Positions 12,874 to 19,171 are shown, numbered from the stretch's first letter. The stretch is DNA of 19,505 nucleotides from Actinomycetes bacterium (GCA_023436605.1 JAEZIQ010000149.1:1-19505), one strand, 5' to 3'. Numbers and translations are program-made. Notes: a model not told the origin generated them from the sequence alone.

Positions 12874-13763
12874 GAAACCGGCTCCGGGACGATGATCTTC
12901 AGGGCCGAAGGAATGACCCGGATCGTTGCCGGGAGATCGGTCAGGGGATCGCCGTCTGCGTACACGGTGAATGGGCGGCTCGCCTTGATCTCAATCGTGG
13001 TGGTCCGATGGTGACCGACCACGTCGATCTTGTCGATGTGGGCGCCCTTGAACACCTTGGGCAGGTTCATCAGGAAGCGGAACTTCCCGACCTCGCCGAT
13101 CGTCACCACATCCAGCTGGCCGTCGTCGATCACCGCGGTGGGGGCGACGTTCATGCCACCGCCATAGAACCCGTTGTTGGCGACGGCGATCGTGTATCCG
13201 GTGATCCGGCTCTGGACGCCATTCTCGGTCAGGGTAAACCGGGCGGGCTTCCAGGCGGCGAGGGCTCGCAGCGCGGCGTATGCGTAAACCGGCTGACCCT
13301 TGAGGAATTTCGCGTCATTGGCGATCCGGTTCGCGTCAGAATCGAAACCGACCGAGGCGATACCGAGGAAGCGCTTGCCGTTGGCGTCGCCGACGTCGAT
13401 CGAGCGGGTGTGACCGGCTGCCAGGCAGTCGACTGCGGCGGTTGGATCGGTCGGAATTCCCAGGCCGCGGGCGAGGTCGTTGCCGCGGCCGGCCGGGATC
13501 AGTCCGACCGGTGAGCTGACCCCGGCGAGAGCCCCGCCGACCGCACCGATCAAGCCGTCCCCGCTCATCACGACCGGGATCTCGCGGGCGTCGACGGCCT
13601 CGAACGCGAGGTCGATGCCGTGCTCTAGCGAGCGGGTGCGCTCGACCCGGAACGGGATTCGCAGCAAGTCGAGCTGCTTCTCGACCGCGGGCAGGAGCTG
13701 CTTCGAGCGTCCGCCTCCGGAGCTCGGATTCATGATCAGTGTGTAGGCCCGTTCCTCAGTCAT
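12870..13763 (-). CDS. Diacylglycerol kinase family lipid kinase (YegS/LCB5-like)
   Basis: The 297-residue protein (from ATG 13763) phosphorylates a lipid hydroxyl, perhaps diacylglycerol, in membrane lipid turnover. It shows the NPSSGGGRS phosphate-binding loop (12-20), SGDGLIGAV (67-75, where bacterial members usually have GGDGT), GLIPAGRGNDLARGLG (87-102), and the C-terminal sheet with NNGFYGGGMNVAP and DDGQLDVV. An in-frame ATG at 13802 would add 13 residues, but MTEERAYTLIMNPSSG fits the family start and overlaps the upstream methyltransferase stop by 8 bases. Its stop overlaps the murT start. Placement directly before murT suggests a link to lipid-carrier or glycerolipid metabolism at the envelope; the actual lipid substrate cannot be read from sequence. 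Confidence 0.88.
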   Translation of the reverse strand: MTEERAYTLIMNPSSGGGRSKQLLPAVEKQLDLLRIPFRVERTRSLEHGIDLAFEAVDAREIPVVMSGDGLIGAVGGALAGVSSPVGLIPAGRGNDLARGLGIPTDPTAAVDCLAAGHTRSIDVGDANGKRFLGIASVGFDSDANRIANDAKFLKGQPVYAYAALRALAAWKPARFTLTENGVQSRITGYTIAVANNGFYGGGMNVAPTAVIDDGQLDVVTIGEVGKFRFLMNLPKVFKGAHIDKIDVVGHHRTTTIEIKASRPFTVYADGDPLTDLPATIRVIPSALKIIVPEPVS

Positions 13764-14412
13764 CGGATTTCTCAAGTCTTGCGGCAATCCATGTTCCATC
13801 ACCGGCGGCCCCCGAGGTCACGCCGTCGAAACCGTGGGATGCCAGTTTCTTCCGGGTCAGGTGATCGGGGGTGCTGAACGGGGTTTCCTGGCCGAGGCTG
13901 TGCGAGATGACCAGTCCGCCACCGGGTCGCAGGACCCGGGCGATCTCGCCGAAGAAGACCGGCATGTTGACCTGGGTCACGAGGTCGAAGGAGTTATCGC
14001 CGAAGGGAAGCTTCGCAGCGTCGGCAACCCGGAAACTGATTCTCGCGTCGGGGTCGAGACCGGTCTTCGACTGGGCCTTGCCGATCATTTCCCAGGAGAG
14101 GTCGATGCCCCGGATGCTGGCGGCCGGAAACTCGCGGGCAAGGAAAAGTGTGCCGGCACCGGTGCCGCAGCCCAGGTCGAGAACCCGTTCGGGTTTCAGG
14201 CTCAGGGAATCGAGGCCGGCAGCGAGCGTAGCCAGGTGTTCAGCGGACCCGGCCTGGGTGCGTTCGTCCCAGCCCGCGGCCAGTCGGTCGAAGAATCGGG
14301 CGACCGAAGGTCCGATCAGGGGCCAGGCCCAGGGGGCTACGGCGACCAGGCGACAGATCGATCTGCCGACCAGGATCGTCTTGCGGTCGACGGCGGGACG
14401 GGGCTCGGGCAC
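13756..14412 (-). CDS. Class I SAM-dependent methyltransferase (Methyltransf_11 type), first gene of the envelope operon
   Basis: This 218-residue protein has a hydrophobic N-terminal stretch (ILVGRSICRLVAVAPWAW, 13-30) that may touch the membrane. After FFDRLAAGWDE comes motif I VLDLGCGTGAG (77-87), GIDLS ending in an acidic residue, VADAAKLPFGDNSFDLVTQVN (motifs for adenine and strand 4) and VLRPGGGLVISHS (motif post-II). This arrangement resembles UbiE/COQ5-like and lipid methyltransferases; the substrate is unknown. The start is GTG 14412, as no in-frame ATG precedes it. It is divergent from the cyclophilin gene with 30 bases between start codons; its own -10 is unclear, with TAGTTG (14431-14426) the closest match. 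It overlaps the lipid kinase gene by 8 bases. Confidence 0.82.
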   Translation of the reverse strand: MPEPRPAVDRKTILVGRSICRLVAVAPWAWPLIGPSVARFFDRLAAGWDERTQAGSAEHLATLAAGLDSLSLKPERVLDLGCGTGAGTLFLAREFPAASIRGIDLSWEMIGKAQSKTGLDPDARISFRVADAAKLPFGDNSFDLVTQVNMPVFFGEIARVLRPGGGLVISHSLGQETPFSTPDHLTRKKLASHGFDGVTSGAAGDGTWIAARLEKSDD

Positions 14413-14429
14413 CCCCGGATCATGACAAC

Positions 14430-14435
14430 TAGACT
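14430..14435 (+). promoter_or_regulatory. -10 box (TAGACT) of the cyclophilin gene
   Basis: TAGACT ends 7 nt before ATG 14443. An in-frame ATG at 14422 lies upstream of this box and would not be in the mRNA, which supports 14443 as the start. Confidence 0.5.
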
Positions 14436-14442
14436 GGCGCGC

Positions 14443-15093
14443 ATGAGCGAACGCGGAAAGCTTGTGACTTTGGGAGTGATCGGTGCGATCCTGGCGGTTG
14501 TCGTCGTGGTCGTGCTGGTCGGCCGTGGCGGGGACGACGACGGAGGCGGAAGTTCAACCCCGGAGACCAAGGATGTCCAGCTTTCCAGGCCGGAACCGGG
14601 TTCGGTCGTGGCCAAGGGCGAGACCGCCAGCGTGAAGATGGAGACGAGCGAGGGCGAGTTCACGATCGAGCTCGACACGACTACCTGGCCGCTTACTGCG
14701 AACAGCTTTGCCTACCTGACCGAGGAAGGTTTCTATGACGGTCTCGGGTTCCACCGGATCGTGCCCGACTTCGTGATCCAGGGTGGCGATCCGACCGGCT
14801 CCGGTTCGGGCGGTCCGGGATACAGCATCGTGGAGACCCCGCCGCAGAACACGAAGTACCCCGTCGGCACCGTGGCGATGGCAAAGACCGGGGCCGAGGC
14901 TCCGGGCACTTCCGGCAGCCAGTTCTTCGTCGTGACCGGTGCGCAGGGTGCATCGCTCACTCCCGACTACGCAATTGCCGGCAAGGTCACCGACGGTCTG
15001 GACGTGGTCGAGGCCATCGGCGGTCTCGGTGGGGCCGGCGAGAAGCCCACCAAGGATGTCGTCATCGAGAAGGCGACCCTGGAGAAGGGCTGA
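14443..15093 (+). CDS. Membrane-anchored cyclophilin-type peptidyl-prolyl isomerase
   Basis: Cyclophilins speed cis-trans isomerisation of prolyl bonds during protein folding. The 216-residue protein has one N-terminal membrane anchor (about 8-27, a valine-rich run), no lipobox cysteine, a Asp/Gly/Ser linker (30-45), and a cyclophilin domain (about 62-213) facing outside the cell. Active-site residues are present: FHRIVPDFVIQGGDP (R105, F110, Q113), SGSQFFVV (Q160, F161) and SLTPDYAIAGKV. The tryptophan that binds cyclosporin in eukaryotes is replaced, as in most bacterial forms. ATG 14443 is preferred over in-frame ATG 14422 because of the -10 box between them. It probably helps fold secreted proteins and is co-transcribed with the hydrolase gene 12 bases downstream. 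Confidence 0.92.
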   Translation: MSERGKLVTLGVIGAILAVVVVVVLVGRGGDDDGGGSSTPETKDVQLSRPEPGSVVAKGETASVKMETSEGEFTIELDTTTWPLTANSFAYLTEEGFYDGLGFHRIVPDFVIQGGDPTGSGSGGPGYSIVETPPQNTKYPVGTVAMAKTGAEAPGTSGSQFFVVTGAQGASLTPDYAIAGKVTDGLDVVEAIGGLGGAGEKPTKDVVIEKATLEKG

Positions 15094-15105
15094 ACTCTGT
15101 CCTCT

Positions 15106-15936
15106 TTGACCCCGGAGCCGTTCGAGGTCGATCGGGATGGCCGGATCCTGGCCGGTGAAATCCAGGGCGAAGGTCCAGGCATCGTCCTCTGCCACGGCCT
15201 TTCCGCGACCCGCCGGTATGTGGTTCACGGCTCGAAGCACCTGCCGCGGCACGGCTTTCGACTGATCACCTACGACGCACGCGGTCACGGCGAGAGCGAC
15301 CCTGCTCCCGACTACGAGTACCCCGGCCTGGCCGAAGACCTGGACCTCGTGATCGCGGGAACCGGTGCCGCCCGGGATGGCGGGGTGATTCTGGGCGGAC
15401 ACTCGATGGGGTGCCACACGGTCGCTCGGCGGGCTCTGATCGATCCGGAAGGGATCCGGGCTTTGATCCTGATCGGCCCGGTCTTCACCGGCTCGGCTGA
15501 CGATGACCACCGCTGGGACCGCCGGGCCGATGCCCTCGAAAGCGGGGGGCCCGACGCTTTCGCCGAAGTCGTCGCCGAGAACAGTCCCAACGAGGAAGTG
15601 CGCAAAACGACCTACAGGCTGGCCCGAGACCGGGCCCGCCTGCATCTGCATCCGGAAGCGGTCGCCCAGGCGCTCCGCGAGGTGCCGCGGTCCAAGCCGT
15701 TCGAATCAGCCGATGAGCTGTCTTCGCTGGAGATGCCGGTGCTGGTCGTGGCCAGCCATGACGAGTACGACCCGGGACACCCCCGCCACGTCGCCGAGAA
15801 ATGGGCGGAGGTGATTCCAGGAGCGGAACTGGTCGGCGAGGAACCGGGGGAGTCGCCGCTTGCCTGGCAGGGCGGCATGCTTTCCCGCGAGATCGGCTCG
15901 TTCCTCGACCGGCACGGACTCGCTCCCGGCCGGTGA
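15106..15936 (+). CDS. Alpha/beta hydrolase fold protein, possible loss of catalytic histidine
   Basis: The 276-residue protein has the alpha/beta hydrolase core: LCHGLSATRRY (28-38, oxyanion hole), YDARGHGESD (56-65), nucleophile elbow GHSMG (98-102, S100), the LILIGPVF strand, and PVLVVASHDEYDPGHP, which carries the likely acid. Where the family normally has GHSP with the catalytic histidine before the last helix, this protein reads EEPGESPLAWQGG, with Glu in place of His. The start is TTG 15106, 12 bases after the cyclophilin stop, and gives a natural N-terminus (MTPEPFEVDRDGRILAG). Substrate and activity are unknown. It may be a pseudo-hydrolase or may use another histidine. Confidence 0.85.
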   Translation: MTPEPFEVDRDGRILAGEIQGEGPGIVLCHGLSATRRYVVHGSKHLPRHGFRLITYDARGHGESDPAPDYEYPGLAEDLDLVIAGTGAARDGGVILGGHSMGCHTVARRALIDPEGIRALILIGPVFTGSADDDHRWDRRADALESGGPDAFAEVVAENSPNEEVRKTTYRLARDRARLHLHPEAVAQALREVPRSKPFESADELSSLEMPVLVVASHDEYDPGHPRHVAEKWAEVIPGAELVGEEPGESPLAWQGGMLSREIGSFLDRHGLAPGR

Positions 15937-15947
15937 ACACCGACGGG

Positions 15948-15953
15948 TAGCCT
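15948..15953 (+). promoter_or_regulatory. -10 box (TAGCCT) of the formylglycine-generating enzyme gene
   Basis: TAGCCT ends 8 nt before ATG 15962, with no Shine-Dalgarno site between. It lies just after the hydrolase stop codon. Confidence 0.5.
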
Positions 15954-15961
15954 TGGACGCA

Positions 15962-16918
15962 ATGGAATCGACTGAGCAGGCACCGGGACCAACGCCGGCC
16001 GAGGGCATGGTCTGGATCCCGGGCGGAACTTTCACCATGGGAAGCGAGAAGCACTACCCGGAGGAGAAACCGAGCGGGCCGGTCTCTGTCGATGGGTTCT
16101 GGATGGACGAGACCGCGGTGACCAACCGCCAGTTCGCGGAGTTCGTGAACGACACGGGATACGTAACCACGGCGGAGAAAGCGCCGGACCCCGCCATGTA
16201 CCCGGGCGCGGACCCGGCGATGCTGGTGCCGGGATCGATTACGTTCGCCAAACCGCGCGGCCCGGTTGATCTCTCCAACCCGATGCAGTGGTGGGCCTGG
16301 ACGCCCGGGGCCCAGTGGCGCCACCCCTGGGGGCCGGGTACCAATCTGGATGGCAAGGAAGATCACCCGGTGACCCAGGTCACTTTCGAGGACGCTGACG
16401 CCTACGCCCGCTGGGCGGGCAAGGAGCTGCCGACCGAAGTGCAGTGGGAACGGGCCGGTCGCGGGGGGATCGAAGGTGCAGAATTCGCCTGGGGCGATGA
16501 AATCGCTCCCGGTGGCGAGGAGAAGATGAACCGCTGGATCGGTGAGTTCCCCTGGAAGTACCGGCCCAGGCCCGGTGGTTCCCGCCGGCCGGGTACCGTC
16601 GCGGTCCGGACCTTCGAGCCGAATCCCTACGGTCTCTATGAGATCACCGGGAACGCCTGGGAGTGGACCAGGACCTGGTTTTCCGACTCGCATCCCGAGC
16701 CGACCAGCCGCTGCTGCGCTCCCGCCAACCCGCTGGGACCGGGAGTCGACTCGAGCCGGGATCCGGCCACTGGCATCCCGCGCAAGGTCCTGAAGGGGGG
16801 GTCGTTTCTCTGCGCCGAGAACTACTGTTCCCGATACCGGCCAGCTTCGCGGATCCCGGAAAGCATCGAGAGCTCCACGGTTCACATCTCGTTTCGCTGC
16901 GTCGCCCCGGCCGGATAG
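15962..16918 (+). CDS. Formylglycine-generating enzyme (sulfatase-modifying factor family)
   Basis: The 318-residue protein matches copper-dependent formylglycine-generating enzymes, which oxidise a cysteine in CxPxR motifs of sulfatases to formylglycine with oxygen. It starts with MVWIPGGTFTMGSEKHYPEE and VDGFWMDETAVTNRQFAEFV. The middle reads MQWWAWTPGAQWRHPWGPGT, then HPVTQVTFEDADAYARWAGK, LPTEVQWERAGRGG, and YGLYEITGNAWEWT. The end carries LKGGSFLCAENYCSRYRPASR with the active-site pair C284 and C289, which separates true enzymes from other members of this fold (EgtB, ergothioneine and nitrous-oxide-related proteins). The longer open frame from 15860 covers the hydrolase gene's end, so ATG 15962 is chosen. 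No sulfatase gene is in the window; the partner must lie elsewhere. Confidence 0.9.
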   Translation: MESTEQAPGPTPAEGMVWIPGGTFTMGSEKHYPEEKPSGPVSVDGFWMDETAVTNRQFAEFVNDTGYVTTAEKAPDPAMYPGADPAMLVPGSITFAKPRGPVDLSNPMQWWAWTPGAQWRHPWGPGTNLDGKEDHPVTQVTFEDADAYARWAGKELPTEVQWERAGRGGIEGAEFAWGDEIAPGGEEKMNRWIGEFPWKYRPRPGGSRRPGTVAVRTFEPNPYGLYEITGNAWEWTRTWFSDSHPEPTSRCCAPANPLGPGVDSSRDPATGIPRKVLKGGSFLCAENYCSRYRPASRIPESIESSTVHISFRCVAPAG

Positions 16919-16921
16919 GGT
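16916..16921 (+). promoter_or_regulatory. Possible -10 box (TAGGGT) of the four-helix membrane protein gene
   Basis: TAGGGT overlaps the stop codon of the preceding gene and would give a leader of about 50 nt carrying a hairpin and a Shine-Dalgarno site. Confidence 0.3.
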
Positions 16922-16929
16922 TGGCCCAC

Positions 16930-16948
16930 CGCGGCCCCGAAGGCCGCG
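16930..16948 (+). terminator. Perfect 7 bp hairpin after the formylglycine-generating enzyme gene
   Basis: CGCGGCC (16930-16936) pairs with GGCCGCG (16942-16948) around CCGAA. No T-run follows. It may end the upstream transcript or fold in the leader of the next gene. Confidence 0.4.
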
Positions 16949-16977
16949 AATCGTCCACTCATCACCTGAGGAGAGTT

Positions 16978-17406
16978 ATGCCAGAAACCAGTGGTTCCCA
17001 GCCCCCGGGAGGATCAGCAGCCTGGGCTTCGTGGGTCGCCTTCGCCGGCATCATGCTGATGCTGATCGGCGTGTTCAGCGTAATCGCCGGACTTGCCGCG
17101 ATCACCGAGGATGGTTACTTCAAGTCCACTTCGCTGGACGACGTCTTCATCGTGAGTTTCAAGGCGCTCGGCTTCTTCTGGATCGCGATTGGCATCCTCA
17201 AGGCCTGGGCCGGATTCGCCCTGATCCAGGGTCGTGAATGGGCCCGCATCGTGACCATTGTGCTGGTCTTCCTCAGCGCGATAAGCCATCTGCTGTCGCT
17301 TACCTCGCAGCCGTTCATCGGCCTGCTCTTCATCGCCATCGATCTGGTGATCCTCTACGGCGTGACCGTGCGCTGGCAGGACGCGAAGATCGGCATGGGG
17401 GACTGA
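16978..17406 (+). CDS. Four-helix membrane protein, DUF7144-like
   Basis: This 142-residue protein has four hydrophobic segments at about 19-42, 57-79, 88-107 and 112-131, with short loops (ITEDGYFKSTSLDD, QGREWAR) and a hydrophilic N-terminus (MPETSGSQPPGG). The layout WVAFAGIMLMLIGVFSVIAGL, then a 'GFFWIAIGILKAWAGFALIQGREWAR' type second half (residues 65-90), resembles actinobacterial membrane proteins grouped as DUF7144. Function is unknown. ATG 16978 follows GAGGAGAG at a good Shine-Dalgarno distance, one of few such sites in this window. The YihY-type gene starts a few bases after the stop and may depend on this gene for translation. The long open frame upstream from 16663 is antiphase to the preceding gene and is not part of it. 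Confidence 0.82.
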   Translation: MPETSGSQPPGGSAAWASWVAFAGIMLMLIGVFSVIAGLAAITEDGYFKSTSLDDVFIVSFKALGFFWIAIGILKAWAGFALIQGREWARIVTIVLVFLSAISHLLSLTSQPFIGLLFIAIDLVILYGVTVRWQDAKIGMGD

Positions 17407-17411
17407 AGCGA

Positions 17412-17444
17412 AAGCCCGGTTTTCAAAACTGAAGACCCGGGCTT
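17412..17444 (+). repeat. Inverted repeat around the YihY gene start
   Basis: AAGCCCGG (17412-17419) is complementary to CCGGGCTT (17437-17444). The loop contains TTTTCAAAA and the candidate CTG start at 17429. The structure begins five bases after the previous stop codon and could limit or couple initiation of the next gene. Confidence 0.45.
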
Positions 17445-18310
17445 CCAAGCTGCCCGCGCCGCTCCGGCGGTTCGGGGCCGCCTGCTGGGACATCCTGCTC
17501 TCGTTCGATCGTGCAGCGGGAACCCGGCAGGCGGCGCAGCTCAGCTTCTTCGTGCTGCTCAGTTTCCCGGCCCTGCTGCTGCTTACGGTCTGGATCCTCA
17601 GCAACATCTTTGATACTCCGAACGTCCGTCAGGACCTGATCCAGGAGATCATCGCCAACCTGCCGCTCGAGCAGGTCGAGGGCAGACGGGGGATCGAGAA
17701 GCTGCTCAACCAGGTGACCGAGGGCGCGGGCGGTCTCGGTATCGCGGCAATCGTAGTTTTGCTCTACTCGGTTTCTTCGGCGATCGGAGGGCTTCGCCAC
17801 GCGGTGGAAACCGCTAACGAGAACGCCGAACCGGGCCCGCCCTTCCCCAAGAACAAGGCCTTGGATATCGCCATAACGATCGTCACGCTGCCGGCGGCTC
17901 TTCTTTTCATCGCCCTGGCCCTTTCCCGGGATCTCGCTTCCGTCGTCGACGACAGCGCTTTTCTTTCATGGACGGCCGGCAATCTGGGGGGGCCGTTGGG
18001 ACTTTTCGCCGCCGGGGTGATCTTCTACACCTGGATTTTCTGGGTGCTCAATCCGGGTCACACCACATGGTCGAGCGCCGCGGTGGGGGCGGCCGTCACC
18101 TCGGTCCTGATCTGGCTGATTTACAGCGGGCTGCGAATCTGGTTCGGCATCTCCGGGGGCGGCAGTGCGATCTACGGGGTTCTGGCCGGCTTCCTCGGCG
18201 TGATGATCTTTCTCAACCTTGCTTCGATCGCGGTCGTGATGGGAGCTCACGTCGCTGCCATCTGGCGGGTCTACCGGGGAGAAACGAGCGAACGGGCATC
18301 GCTCGGATAG
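17429..18310 (+). CDS. YihY/BrkB-type integral membrane protein (start codon uncertain)
   Basis: The family, once misnamed RNase BN, consists of six-helix inner-membrane proteins of unsettled function. The frame carries its signature N-terminus (DILLSFDRAAGTRQAAQLSF, then FVLLSFPALLLL), further helices near IAAIVVLLYSVSSAIGGLRHA, ITIVTLPAALLFIALALS and FAAGVIFYTWIFWVLNP, and the diagnostic C-terminal block with IYGVLAGFLGVMIFLNLAS and MGAHVAAIWR. The frame is open from a TGA at 17363-17365, but the first ATG/GTG/TTG in it is GTG 17552, which would remove the conserved first 40 residues. The CTG at 17429 gives 293 residues, the normal length, and is used here as the best guess. Alternatives are another non-standard start, coupling to the upstream gene, or a sequence error. 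Confidence 0.8.
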   Translation: MKTRASKLPAPLRRFGAACWDILLSFDRAAGTRQAAQLSFFVLLSFPALLLLTVWILSNIFDTPNVRQDLIQEIIANLPLEQVEGRRGIEKLLNQVTEGAGGLGIAAIVVLLYSVSSAIGGLRHAVETANENAEPGPPFPKNKALDIAITIVTLPAALLFIALALSRDLASVVDDSAFLSWTAGNLGGPLGLFAAGVIFYTWIFWVLNPGHTTWSSAAVGAAVTSVLIWLIYSGLRIWFGISGGGSAIYGVLAGFLGVMIFLNLASIAVVMGAHVAAIWRVYRGETSERASLG

Positions 18311-18313
18311 TCT
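18308..18313 (+). promoter_or_regulatory. -10 box (TAGTCT) of the small membrane protein gene
   Basis: TAGTCT overlaps the YihY gene's stop codon and ends 6 nt before ATG 18320. No Shine-Dalgarno site is present. Confidence 0.45.
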
Positions 18314-18319
18314 CCGGGC

Positions 18320-18592
18320 ATGGGTTGCTTCGTTCCGCTCCTCGCACTGATCTCGCCCCGGCTCGCGCTCTTCTTCATCCTGATCTTCTCGGGATGGGTG
18401 GGGGAGGCGCTCGATGGATGGATCGTGCCGATGCTCGGCTTCTTTTTCCTGCCCTGGACTCTGCTTGCCTACGTCGTCATGTACCAGGTGCACCCTTACG
18501 GGGTGGAAGGGTTTGACTGGTTCATCGTCGGATTCGCGTTCGTCGTCGACATCGCCTCCTACATGAAGGCGTCGCAGAGCCGGGAGAACTAG
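18320..18592 (+). CDS. Small membrane protein, about three helices, unknown function
   Basis: This 90-residue protein is mostly hydrophobic: about residues 5-24 (ALISPRLALFFILIFSGW region), 33-54 (WIVPMLGFFFLPWTLLAYVV) and 66-82 (DWFIVGFAFVVDIASY). A conserved-looking HPYGVEGFDW precedes the last helix. The pattern 'PRLAL..., LG.FFLP.T.L.Y, G.EG.DW' recalls short uncharacterised proteins found across Actinomycetota, but I cannot name a family. The ATG at 18320 comes 9 bases after the YihY gene's stop and 6 nt after a -10 box. It ends shortly before a convergent gene, with only 34 bases between the two stop codons. Confidence 0.75.
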   Translation: MGCFVPLLALISPRLALFFILIFSGWVGEALDGWIVPMLGFFFLPWTLLAYVVMYQVHPYGVEGFDWFIVGFAFVVDIASYMKASQSREN

Positions 18593-18626
18593 GGCAGCGC
18601 CGCCCGTCTTGCGGGTTCGCCGCCCG

Positions 18627-19124
18627 TCAGTGGATGAAGATCTTCAGGGCGAGGATCAACAGACCGAAAAAGGCGTTGACGGCACCGATCAGGATCCGGC
18701 GACCCCAGTCGCGACGGTCCTTGGAGCCGATCACAAGTCCTGTCGCAAAGAGCGCGAGGATACCGGCCCCGACAGCGACGTAACTGGCGTTTTCCTCGTT
18801 GAAGAGGCCGATCGCGGCAAGCAGCATCGCGATCGCCGGGATCATCCCGCCCTGGACGATCGGCCACTCGTTCCGGAGGGCACCCCGGGCATGCTTCACC
18901 GCTTCCTTCGGGGTGGAGTAGCCCGCCCCGACGATGTCGGCGTAAACGTGAACCAGCCAAAACACGAGGGAGGTGACTGCGGCCCAGATTGCGACCGCCA
19001 CTGGACCGACGCTGTCGTCCTTGGAGGCGGTCGCCACCACGGTCATCGAGATGATGATTCCGTAGATGGCTCCCGCGTAATTCGGCTCGATCCGGGTCCC
19101 GGGGGGAAGGTCGCTTGTCTCCAC
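18627..19124 (-). CDS. Multi-helix membrane protein of unknown function
   Basis: The 165-residue protein has about five hydrophobic segments: 17-32, 42-63, 91-107, 112-134 and 143-163. A charged loop (YSTPKEAVKHARGALRNEWP, 69-88) lies between the second and third, and KDRRDWGRR precedes the last. Segment two ends in FWLVHVYADIVG, with His and Tyr in the membrane, a pattern also found in other uncharacterised actinobacterial membrane proteins. No enzyme motif is seen. The start is GTG 19124, set by the -10 box TATCGT 7 nt upstream; the long overlapping frame that begins at 19206 is in another phase and lacks membrane character. It is divergent from the secreted protein gene. Confidence 0.75.
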   Translation of the reverse strand: METSDLPPGTRIEPNYAGAIYGIIISMTVVATASKDDSVGPVAVAIWAAVTSLVFWLVHVYADIVGAGYSTPKEAVKHARGALRNEWPIVQGGMIPAIAMLLAAIGLFNEENASYVAVGAGILALFATGLVIGSKDRRDWGRRILIGAVNAFFGLLILALKIFIH

Positions 19125-19131
19125 GGCGGGA

Positions 19132-19137
19132 ACGATA
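19132..19137 (-). promoter_or_regulatory. -10 box (TATCGT) of the minus-strand membrane protein gene
   Basis: On the minus strand TATCGT ends 7 nt before GTG 19124, the same leaderless spacing seen elsewhere in the window. Confidence 0.5.
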
Positions 19138-19157
19138 GTGGCAGCGGCGGCTTGAGA

Positions 19158-19163
19158 TAGAGT
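19158..19163 (+). promoter_or_regulatory. -10 box (TAGAGT) of the secreted protein gene
   Basis: TAGAGT on the plus strand lies about 70 nt before the chosen start. It would give a leader of roughly 65 nt containing two hairpins and a Shine-Dalgarno site. Confidence 0.4.
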
Positions 19164-19171
19164 CAGGCCGT

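Noticed and set aside
11611..13014. Long plus-strand open frame opposite murT (467 codons)
   Set aside because: MurT motifs, including the P-loop and the zinc ribbon, fix the minus strand as coding. The plus-strand frame is a shadow rich in Gly, Asp and Val.
13834..14442. Upstream extension of the cyclophilin frame by about 200 codons
   Set aside because: The extension is antisense to the methyltransferase gene at 13756-14412; the cyclophilin has a proper membrane anchor beginning at 14443 and a -10 box directly before it.
15485..16885. Long minus-strand open frame opposite the hydrolase and formylglycine-generating enzyme genes (466 codons)
   Set aside because: It spans two well-supported plus-strand genes and is rich in Arg, Pro and Gly without any motif.
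16663..16977. Upstream extension of the four-helix membrane protein frame
   Set aside because: It overlaps the conserved C-terminus of the formylglycine-generating enzyme in another phase; the Shine-Dalgarno site sets the start at 16978.
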